64,000 nucleotides of DNA from Seminavis robusta (taxonomy: Eukaryota > Bacillariophyta > Bacillariophyceae > Naviculales > Naviculaceae). The stretch spans positions 43,273 through 107,272 of the forward strand of contig CAICTM010000143.1 in the NCBI GenBank assembly GCA_903772945.1, given 5' to 3'. Each line of letters opens with the position of its first letter. The stretch's first letter is position 1. Under the pieces are notes generated by a model that did no database searches, was not told where the DNA came from, and saw only the letters and a list, made by a program, of their open reading frames with translations. Positions 54,421 to 64,000 of this stretch are shown here, one piece after another. The position numbers and the translations under genes were made by a program.

Positions 54421-57400
54421 CGGAAGGGATGATGTAGATGTAGATGGTGTAGGTGATGGCACCACAGAGTGTGCTACAGATGGAATGACAGACGGCACTA
54501 TCGAGGGTGCAAGAGATGGACTGGCAGATGGCATCAAGCTGGGTACAATTGTAGGCGTAGTGGATGGAGTCTTTGAGGGCAATGCAGAAGGATCATTTGA
54601 CGGGGTTGCTGAGGGGACAGTAGTTGGGAGGTTTGATGGGACTCTTGATGGGACTCTTGATGGAACCATGGATGGAGTAGGTGATGGTGGTGTGCTTGGT
54701 TGAGCAGAGGAAGATTCTAAGAAGGAAGGCAAAGAAGATTGGATCTTTGTTGGGCTTCTTGTTGGATTGCCTGGAGATACAGTTGGTTCCTGTGTGGGAG
54801 ATGATGAAGGTACCTGGGAAGGGTTTGACGAGGGCGACACTGATGGATGCTCAGATGGAGTCAGGGACGGGGGCACGGAAAGAACATTGGAGGGACTTCT
54901 GGATGGTAGGGTAGTTGGCAAAAGAGATGGTAGAATGGATGGCAAAGCTGATGGATCCCTAGATTGATTTGCTGAGGGTTTAGTAACTGGCATTTTGGAG
55001 GGTGAAATTGAAGGAACCAGGGACGGCATATGTGATGGTCTTTTGCTTGGAATAGATGAGGGCGAGTCTGAACTTGAAGGGGACAGAGAAGGAACCTTAG
55101 TTGGGCTTTTTGTGGGATTCCCAGGTAATACTGTTGGATTCTGTGAGGGGGGCAGCATTGGACTTGTAGAAGGAGTTTGTGAGGGTGTAGAGCTGGGAGG
55201 GACAGAGGGGGCAACAGAAGGCGTTGTTGAAGGAATATTGGATGGCAACAATGATGGAAGGATTGAAGGAAGTGCTGATGGTACAGATGATGGATTCACT
55301 GAAGAATTCTGAGACGGATTTTAGGAAGGCCCATTTGAAGGAATCTCGGATGGAAGAGTGGAAGGAGGGATAGACGGATTTAATGAGGGAGGTAGAGATG
55401 GCAAACTTGAAGGCCCTTGGGATGGTGATGTAGATGGGAGGCCACTGGGCACACCACTGGGAGAACTTGTTGGTGTCTCTGTGGCAAGTGAATCAGTTAC
55501 TGCGGTTGCAACAGCACCTCCCTGCATCTCCACATTGAAGCCGCCAAGGAATAGAGCTCTAGAAGCTGGTGTCAGAAAGAGGCTTCCCATTGACACTTGC
55601 CTTGTCTGCACCAAGAATTCGATCACTCCTGAATCTGTCAACTGCAACCGGCGCCTTGTGAAGCGCCGCTGTGGCAACACAAGATCCATTGTTTCAACAC
55701 AAGAAATCTTAAGAATTGAATTATACCCTGATGAAAATGCTGCCACGAGCAAATCATTAGGCAAGGTTGATATGTTGGTGCCGGTGAAGCTTACGTAGTA
55801 ACTGTTTTGAACTATAACAGAAGGATCCTTGCAGAAAAGTTAGGAGATCCTGTGGGTTGCACTGATGGCTGTGTAGCTGGCGCCACAAGATTTTGTGTTG
55901 TAGTCTGCTGGGTTGGTTCAAGCGTTGGCACTGCGGTTGGATCAGGAGTTGGTTCCATGGTGGGTTGAAATGTTGGTTCTTCAGTAGGTTGGGGAGTGGG
56001 TGTGTCTTCCAATTGAAGTGATGGCTCTCCAGTCGGTCGAAGTGTTGGCTCCAAGATAATCTGTTCTGTTGATTCCTTTGTTGGTTGCAGTGTTGGTCCA
56101 TCTGTTGGTTGAGGAATGCTTAGTTCTCCTGCTAGTAATGAAGTTGGAAATACTGTAGTTTGTGCAACCATAGGGAAATCATGGATCCCAGGACCAGACC
56201 TTTTTGGTGCCGGTGCAGATGACACGGGCTCAGAAAGAAAACCATGATCATTGGCAAATCTGTTAAGTCCCACGGAAGTCACGGGCGACAGAGATGCCAC
56301 AGCTGTTGGATTTGCTGCAGGACCTTGGACAGCTTGCGCTGTTGGACGGGAGATTCCATTGTTTGAAAATGCCAAAAGTCCAATTTCTGTATCAGAAGAT
56401 AGAGCCGTGGAAGCCAGCTTGGCAGGAGATAAGGCAGCTGTTGGTGGAACACCGGATTGAGCAGGTGTAGGCTTTGCTTCTGACTGCATGGGGGGACCAT
56501 TGGAAGATACAGGACCCTTTTGAGGTGAAGGGGCTGCATTGGGTTGGGTTATGGATTCTGAAGTTGGTGCCGGCAATGGGGGGAGTGCTTGATTCCTAAA
56601 GCCAACAGGGGACAAATTGTTTGGGCCTGAAGTGGATGGTAGCATGGTTGGTCTGGCAATTGAAATACTAGCCTGTGGCAGAGCCAAACCAGGGCTTGGT
56701 GGAAGTTGATTGGAATTCATGTCGGAGTGGCCTGGTCCAGATAGTGTCAAGGCAGTTGGAATTGACTGCTGAGCAGCATCAGATGCAGTGCCTGGGTATT
56801 CAGAGGCAATAGAGCCTGCTTGACTCGGAGCTGCAGGCATGGCCGGTACCATTGCGTCTGGAGTGCTTTCACCTTCATCAAGGAGAGATGAGGGTCCAGC
56901 CACTGGACTCATCCCTACGTCGGCCATTTCATTGGGTCCAGCCTCAGGTTCTTCATTCACTGATTCAGTTGAATCATCAAAAATGGTTGTTGGAAACCCA
57001 GTGCCTTCCACATTATTGACTTTCACATTATTGCTGTCACTGACAGTGTCCAACGCAGTACCCAAGAGTTCTTGGCAGCCTGGATAACTCGGCGCCTGCA
57101 AACAAGCGGCCAACGCTTGTCTGTCAAGGGCGGAATTATCAGTGTCCTCCGTGGCAATCATCTGCTCTAGCTCTTTGCACAAAGCAAACTCCTTTGATAC
57201 TTCATCAACATCATCATCTGACAGGCACTTTGCAAGAGATGATATCTCATCTGAGATGAATGGCATTATGATGATTCCTTCGTTCTCTTCCACTCTGTCT
57301 ACGAATGGCTGGATTGTATCCTGGCCAATGGAACTGATTATTGCTTCTGTACTGTCGCCGTTACTTCTATCAGGGGACACTTTTGTAGTAGCAAACACAA

Positions 57401-59252
57401 CCTGCATGGGGGCTCTGCTGTTCGATGCCTCAGTGTCACTGCTATCCTCAAACAGGACTGGCTCTATAGTGAAACCAAAGGATGCAGCAAACAGGGGAAA
57501 GAACTGAGACATGTCAAAGTTTGCTTGCAGCTGCAATTGCCGACCTGACAAGATAGAAGTGGGAGCATCCTGGCTCGCATTAGCAGGGAGCAAACTGTTT
57601 CCTCTCTTTGGTCCAACACTTGATGAGGTGTTTGTTGAGTTATTCATGCCAGCACCGGTAATATTTTTGCTTTCTGGAAAGGTCTCCTCTGGAAGCTGAA
57701 ACAGGGGCTCAAGATCTGGGCAGCCATCGCATGCCACTGTGGCAATCCAAGAAGTGGTTGTTACAGGGACAATGATCTGAGTCTGGGGTGAACTGTTGAC
57801 TGTACTATTAGCGGCACCATCCAAGAAAACCACACTGTCTTCAGTACTCCAGTCTACAAGATCAGCTTTGTGCAAGACACGTGAATATGGGTCCAAGCAC
57901 ATTCCAGTGATGTTATTGTAGAGGTCTCTAAAAAGTCTGACACACACAGGAGAGAGTAGACAAGAGTCACACTTGTCAGCCAGAGAAGATACACATCTAT
58001 GGTGTCTGGATTGGTGCCACAAAACTCACAGTTCTAGTTTGTCCTGGTGTTTTGGCAAGGCATCTCCTGGTATTCCTTGCACCTTCAGTTCAACGTAGCC
58101 TCGCTTGAGTTTTGATAAACCAGAACATGTTGGCGGCACAAAAGGATCCTTGTCCACAACTACAGGGGCAGCAGTCATGTTGGAACCATTGCCAGAAGCT
58201 GAATTGATGACCATGCCACCACTGACAGCTGCAGCTGTTACCACAGCAACACCGATGGTGAAACCAACTTGAGTAGCAACCCCAGCAGAGGCCACAGCAC
58301 TTGCAATTGTGGTTAGAGCAGTGGCACTAGCAGCAGCTTGGTTGTCAGAAGAAAACACAGAACAAGACGTGAGCCACAAATAATACTTCAATGACTGATA
58401 GAGGCCCAACACTCTTATGAGCAGGTGCATGCTGGAGGCCACCTGAAGCTATCCAGTCCAGACAATGGTTCTTGTGCGGCACTACGTGTGCCATGTTGAC
58501 CTACCTACAGTAGACACGGCTGCTGAAGCAGAAGCTGCACTGGCAGCAGCTTGAGTCGCCATTTGGCCAACAGCTGCAGTCACCTGGGTAGCTCCAGCAC
58601 CACTGGCGCTGCCCGCAGTTGCTCCGGAGGCACTGGCACTGCCTGAGGCGCTACCACCTCCACCTGCTCCTGTTTGGGAAGTCATTGAAGAATTCATGTG
58701 ATTGCTGGTCGACAAGTCGAGTGCTTCCACTACTTCCTGCGCAGCATCAGCTGCATCATTTGCATGATCACTATCACTGCCACCCCTGCACCTCTTCAAC
58801 ACTTTGACCACAAATTCGTAACAAGCCGCCATGGTTGCCAAAAGTTGCTGGAAGAGGTCATTTTTGATTCTATGTACAATCCAACCCCAAATGCCTTGTC
58901 GAATAGCTGCTTCTCGGGCTTCAGCAGAACTGCAGCTATCATGATCTTCTTCTCCATCCCAGTTGGTACTGTCATTATCCCAGGCATTATCAACATCAAC
59001 CAGGGCATGGTCGTCTTTTTCATCAGTCATGTTGGAAGCATCATCTTTTTCGTCATCATCACCTTCTTCCTGGGATGACTCATCATCGGTACATCTTCTC
59101 CTTCGGAAATCCTCAACATCATAGTCATAATCTTCTCGGCGGGGCACCCCCATGATTACTGTGCTGGCGTCCCCATCGTCTTCAGGCGGGCAACCAGAAA
59201 ACAAACTGAGATGACTTCCCTCCATGTATTCCTTTTCGGAGTGATCAAACAT

Positions 59253-60750
59253 GCCGTGAGTTCTTTTGCAACGACGGAGACGATTACTGCGAATATCGTC
59301 GTTTCGATCTTGTCCGAAGAAACAGTCGGCTTTGCTTGCTGCTTTTGTTTGGAAGCGAACAGCAAATTAGAGCGCCAATGATTTATCACAGGTAACTAGC
59401 TTGCTAGCTTGAGGTGTTTTCGTCGTTCGTTTCTTTTGCGTGGATTGAACTGGATGAAATGGCTGTGTCGGCTTTGGTTGGATGCAATGCAAAAGCTATA
59501 GCTCTTTGAGCTCTCTGGTCGATTGATTTCGCGATGATGCCACGTACACAGCATTGCGAGCTCATGATTCTGGTGCATGTACCCACGTGGCCCGATTTCG
59601 TTGAAGAGCCTCGAAGTCTTAGCGTCATTGAGGATAAGATGCCGTGGACTGTTTGAGATTTAACATGACAAATGATTGATAAAAGGAAAGAATGCAATCC
59701 AGACGTTCGGGGTGAACTTGGCCATCGAAAATAATGTCAATACTAGTAATAGTTAGTGTGGTGGTCAGTCCCACTTCTGATGCATCCTCTTACGTTCATT
59801 GGTGATGACTTTCAAGAAAGTCAGATTCCGAGACTTCTGACTTTTGGAAACGTATTGGCAATTGGCAGCAGCATCCCAGACCCCAGACAGCTGAAGGCGA
59901 TGATGTCTTTTGCTTGTGTCAGTAGAGTGCCGCGTGGAGGAGCCATCCCACCGCACCCGTACCCCCTCAAACGGAGGCAACCGGCCAGCCTCAGCTAGAA
60001 AGCAAGACCAGAGCAACCCAGAAGTGAAATGGCATTGGTGCTCTTCCACGGCAAAGAATCGTCCCGCATCGATCCCGTCCATCTCGTCGTCTTTCCACTT
60101 TGACGGGCCAACATCCCGCTGTTGCGTTCGAACGGTATCACCCAATCCTTGTACAACAGGCAGCGGACGGCATCCGTCCACGAGGTGCGAGATGGACGCA
60201 CCGTGTAGGGAACCATGGTTTCGTTCAGTCACTGGCCCGTCCTCGTACCTCGTACGGTCCAATCGAAAAGGAGGAATCTAGCTACAGGAAATGGTTGTTG
60301 GCGTTCATGACTTTCATACCGCCGCATGGACTGGTGGATCGACCGAGTGACTCCTGAGCTGCATGCAGACTGAAACGTTTTTCGAGATTGATCCTATCAT
60401 CAGGAAGCAGCGCCAATTATCATCCCATGAATATTGACGATGAACCGCGGAACAAGCTTCCACGAGGGATCTCGAAGGACTTCTCTATTATATTTTTCCC
60501 AAGGACTCGACTCCTTTGGTCGAGAAGACAACAGCACTGCACGCGAAGCTTTGTGTGAGCTGCTTGGATACACCTACATCTATCATACTACGAGTACGAG
60601 TATGGTCATACGATTCGACAATCAACCTATCTGTCGCCATGGCAGACCCGCCGCCATCTCTACCGGTATATACCGGTAGCGTTTTATTTGAAGTCAGGCG
60701 AACAAGATGCCTTTTTACAGTCTTCTGATCACACCATAACTTAGAGCCAT
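59253..60750. other. Intergenic stretch
   Basis: No gene is supported. It holds the promoter side of pseudogene B. Overlapping open frames at 59765-60281 on both strands share no signature. A GGTATATACCGGTA-type palindrome lies near 60661. Confidence 0.4.
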
Positions 60751-60779
60751 TTAAATTTAGTCTAGGGATGGACCACAGA

Positions 60780-61925
60780 AGCATAGCAGATGGACTCCAA
60801 AATGGGAGTGACGACGGTGATTTAGACTGACCAGATGAAGGCATCAAAGAAGGACCAGATGATGGGTGTCTACTTGGAAGTGATGAGGAACTCTTGATGG
60901 AATCTCAGAGGGAGAAACCGAGGGATAGTTGGATGGACTTGATGATGGTGTTGTAGAGGGAAGGGATGAAGGAGATGTAGATGGTGTAGATGATGGAATC
61001 AAAGAGGGTGTCACAGATGGAATGGTAGATGGAATAGCAGATGGAATAGCAGATGGCTGTAGCTAGGACTTGTTGATGGTGCTGCAGTCGAGACTTTAGA
61101 TGGGACTCTTGATGGAACCATCGATAGAGTTGGTGATCGGTGTTCTTGGTTGAAGAGAGGGAGATTCTGAAATGGAAGGCAAGGAAGAGGGTGTCATTGT
61201 TGGGTTTCTTGTGGGATTGCCTGGTGTTACTGAAGGAACTTGGGATGATGTTGACGAAGGCACTTTGGATGGGTTTGCTGATGGTGACACTGAAGGATGC
61301 TGCCAGAGAAGGGGGGTGGAGCCAGAGAAGGGGGCACTGAAGGAGTGTTGGAGGGGCTTATGGATGGTAAGGTAATAGTTGGCAAAAGAGATGGAAGAAT
61401 GGATGGCAAAGATGATGGATCCATAGACGGACTTGCTGAGCGCATACTAGTTGGAATTTGAGATGGTGCGATGGATGGAAGCAAGGACAGAATATGCGAT
61501 GGACCTTTTCTTGGAATAGATGAGGGTGAGTCTGAACTTGAAGGAGAAGAAGAGGGAATCTTAATTGGGCTTCTTGTGGGATTCCCAGGCATCACCGTTG
61601 GATTATGTGAGGGATACTGTGTTGCACTTGTGGAAGGAATTTGTGAGGGTACAGTTCGGCGAAGCCCAGAGGTGGCAGCAGAAGGCCTGGTTGAAGGAAT
61701 ACTGGACGAAAGCAAGGACAGAAGGATTGAAGGCAGTGCTGATGGCATCGATGATGGATTCACTGAAGAATTCTGAGACGAATTTGGCGAAGGCCTGTTT
61801 GAAGGCATCTTGGATGGAAGAGTGGAAGGAGGGATAGATGGATTTCTTGAGCGAACTAGAGATGGCAAAGATGAAGGCTCTTGGGGTGACGATGCAGATG
61901 GGAGGCCACTGGGCACACCACAGGG
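60780..61925 (-). pseudogene. Third, truncated copy (C) of the PS-rich gene family
   Basis: The minus strand reads SPS repeats in the same order as A and B: PSGLPS, IPPSTLPS, NSSVNPSSMPSALPS, TPGNP-type and SPSSSDSPSSIP. Similarity begins abruptly at about 61920, inside the GVPSGLPS segment just before the first repeats of A and B, so the N-terminus, TM and ectodomain are absent. The frame breaks near 61310 and repeat identity fades by about 60780. It is a 5'-truncated tandem or dispersed duplicate, not an active gene. Confidence 0.78.
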
Positions 61926-62959
61926 ATGGGTCTCATCATGAGCTGTTTCTTTGCACGATTGACAGGGCGTACTGGTGGCGTACGCGATCCACGCACGGTT
62001 CCCTTTTTGTCGAGCTTTTTGTGGACGCGAGCTCTGCTTCGGCATCTCGTGTTATCCAAAAAATCTTTCCAATGCAGAGGAGATTTACCAACCAACCAAC
62101 ACGCAACATGATGACTGTCGACTATCCAGGAACAGCCATAGCCAAATTATCGGCGACCAAAGCCCCGCATGATGGCTGTATCAGTCAGTATACGGCGAAC
62201 CTTGTCGTGGGAACGTGCCATCCCGCGTACAACCACGACAGTTGCAGTCCTGAGACAAGAAAGCCAAGGCCCCGTAAGATATCAGTGGTACCGTAGCATG
62301 TTGGGCAATGGATAGCTTGAGAAAGTTGGGGAATCCCAACTGATGATGTCTTGGAAGAGAAGTGTGCGGTGCTGGGAAAGTGTTGAGGGGGTTTGTGGGT
62401 GTTGTTTGAAGCGATCGTACCAATGCCGGGAGAGGTGCATGGCGATTTTTTGTTTGGGAGTTGATGCAAACGAGAGTCTTGACGGCCAAGCGTCGGACCA
62501 TGCTTTGTTCGAATGGAACACGACCGCACCGAGAATGAAAACGTTTGGAAGCCCGAAGATCTGCTGTCCATGCAATACCTCCACTTTTGACCACTGAAGC
62601 TCCAACAATCCCAACAGGTCATCCCATTTCCCCACTACTGTTTGTCCTTCTTCAATCCCGCGATTTCCTTATCTTGTGTTGAGCTTGCCCACTGCCAGTT
62701 TCGGTATCTGATAGAAGGGAATAATCGTCACTGCCATGGCTGGAGCACCAGGCAGCACAAAAAGCCGGAGATGACACTTGCGAATCATAGACTGCGGAGG
62801 TGCAACCCATGTCAAACTTTCACAGTTTGGTACCATACTGGGACTGTACCATACCGTACTTAAAAATGAATAGAAAAAAAACTGAACGTCTAATAACGGA
62901 TTCAGACGAGATGTGCTTGAGGACTACCCACGAGCTAAGGCTCGGGTATTTCCCACAGT
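61926..62959. other. Intergenic stretch
   Basis: No gene is supported. Long overlapping minus-strand frames at 62181-62635 run in all three frames without a signature or ATG consistency. The start of the decayed reverse-transcriptase copy to the right is not sharply defined. Confidence 0.4.
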
Positions 62960-63991
62960 CAAGTCTGCTCACCGGCCACACTGGCCTCCTGAGAGGGTGG
63001 AAACATGCAAGAACCTACCCACTGCTCAAAAGAAATTGATGAAAGACTAACAACTGGTCAGAAGACACATCAATGACATTGACTGGACCGCAAATGGAAA
63101 GCTTTGCGAAGACACGAAATCATCGTCCAACAATGGTCAAATACCTCAACAAAGTCTACCTGTCGGAGCATTCCTCCATAAAACAAACCCCAAGTATTAG
63201 CAGATGCCCATCATGCAACAACCTTCAGAAACAAGGCACCATCTGATGGAATGCAGCAGCCCGAAAGAATCAAATGGCGCGAGAAATGCTACATTGCAGT
63301 CCTAGCATATGTCCAGAAAAAGGACACCTCACCAAAAATCCAGGGCTTCTCCTATCAGGCCTCAAAGTATGTTACATCACCAAAACCCAACAACAAAACC
63401 AAGAAGATCCTTCATGGGACACACTGAAACAAGCACAAGTGCCATTGGATGGCATCACCTGTTAAAGGGGAGAATCCTAAACAATTCAGTCAGGAAACAA
63501 GACCGATATTTGAACAGAAAAAGACTGCAACCAAACGCAACAATGGACTCACATGGCTCACTGGACTCATTGACATTATCTATAAAGAATGTTGGAAACT
63601 CTGGGACATGCGCAACCAAGACAGACATAGGCACGACATGAGAACCAAGCACAAGCAAAGAAAGCACAACAATCCGACAACTCACTCAGTTCTACGAAGC
63701 ATACAGCAAGAAGTCCCTAACATTTGGAATGGCTATTCTAGATACCACTCGAATCGCGATGCAACTGAATACACCAGTCATTATTCAATTTTTGAACACA
63801 TGGAACCTGTGTTACAAGAGAGTCACTACACCACAGCCCTGAAACAGGATAGTCGGACATTCTACCATCCCTTTTTCCTTACCCCTCCTACCCCCTCAAA
63901 CTTCTTTACCAACCCCAACTCTCTTCAACAAAGAGCTCTGATTTGTGGTGAATCATGCTCCGACCTCAGTGTACAAATCTTAGATAGCTAA
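62960..63991 (+). mobile_element. Second decayed copy of the reverse-transcriptase element 3' region
   Basis: The plus strand reads RRHINDIDWTANGKLCED (63058-63110), SLPVGAFLHKTNPKY then a stop (about 63160-63200), ETRHHLMECSSPK (about 63225-63265), and GLIDIIYKECWKLWDMRNQDRH (in part, 63560-63630). These occur in the same order as IDW, LAPVGK and WFEIWEARN in the 53.1-54.4 kb insertion. They match the zinc-binding and W-RN segments that follow the reverse transcriptase in diatom elements. Stops and frame changes show it is inactive. No flanking duplication is found, and the window ends before any right boundary can be confirmed. Confidence 0.6.
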
Positions 63992-64000
63992 CAGGTGTCG

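Larger units (their letters stand above)
51757..59252 (-). pseudogene. Giant PS-rich membrane protein B, disrupted paralogue of A
   Basis: Exons 59252-58505, 58336-58030 and 57936 onward repeat gene A's layout: acidic N-terminus, TM exon, unique ectodomain, PT stalk (about 55880-56110), the VLPQRRFTRRRLQL domain (55480-55790) and SPS repeats. It is broken three ways. There is a frameshift near 55815 (NFSARILLL then stop, while VQNSYYVSF continues one frame over). A CAA-to-TAA nonsense change lies at about 55321 (NGPS-stop-NPSQNS, against NGPSQNPS in A). A 1275-bp insertion lies at 53131-54405. Past the insertion the SPS frame continues to a different C-terminus from A: a Cys domain with GWYSLNNDGCCQDYCRW, ending at 51757. 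Confidence 0.83.

Overview
The window reads as nuclear DNA of a diatom, most likely a raphid pennate. Genus is a guess; the protein style resembles Seminavis and relatives. The grounds are: short GT-AG introns of about 63-137 nt; type II membrane proteins with leucine-rich repeats (LRRs); PT-rich and SPSxxPS-rich surface proteins; a BspA/DUF285-like ectodomain; a bipartite plastid presequence with an ATA-F cleavage site; and abundant GCTAGC and GGTACC palindromic runs between genes. Several genes had to be rebuilt across introns, and exon coordinates are given in the entries. Start codons were checked for ATG.

Layout. 0-1 kb: a disordered, phosphosite-rich protein cut by the left edge. 3.5-4.5 kb: ankyrin protein. 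6.0-9.2 kb: a 4-exon seven-transmembrane receptor with a large Cys-rich ectodomain. 9.8-11.1 kb: four-span membrane protein. 12-15.2 kb: 6-exon LRR receptor-like protein. 17.2-19.8 kb: degenerate ArfGAP-type zinc finger with an RS/KSP-rich tail. 20.4-21.0 kb: secreted FUN14-like protein. 21.7-22.7 kb: frame-broken secreted protein. 23.9-29.6 kb: 10-exon, 1668-residue type II membrane protein in which a four-exon cassette is duplicated in front of LRRs. 30.2-31.0 kb: DDE transposase catalytic domain. 31.2-35.4 kb: decayed surface-receptor genes (double C-type lectin, LRR-type N-terminus). 36.8-37.6 kb: TPR-like protein. 39.3-47.3 kb: a giant adhesin-like gene (A). 48.8-49.4 kb: plastid protein. 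50.2-51.0 kb: His-rich methyltransferase with a frameshift. 51.8-59.3 kb: a second giant gene (B), a pseudogene split by a reverse-transcriptase-derived insertion. 60.8-61.9 kb: a third, truncated copy (C). 63-64 kb: another decayed copy of the same reverse-transcriptase element.

How the genes relate. Most of the window encodes cell-surface or secreted proteins: receptor, LRR, beta-helix-like, lectin, BspA-like and PS-rich. They have been reshaped by tandem duplication, C-terminal domain swapping, minisatellite expansion and insertion. The strongest new material is the tandem array of PS-rich giant proteins (A, B, C), which share an N-terminus but end in different domains, and the 23.9-29.6 kb gene with its exon-cassette duplication. 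The interspersed single-copy genes look like ordinary housekeeping or lineage-specific loci.
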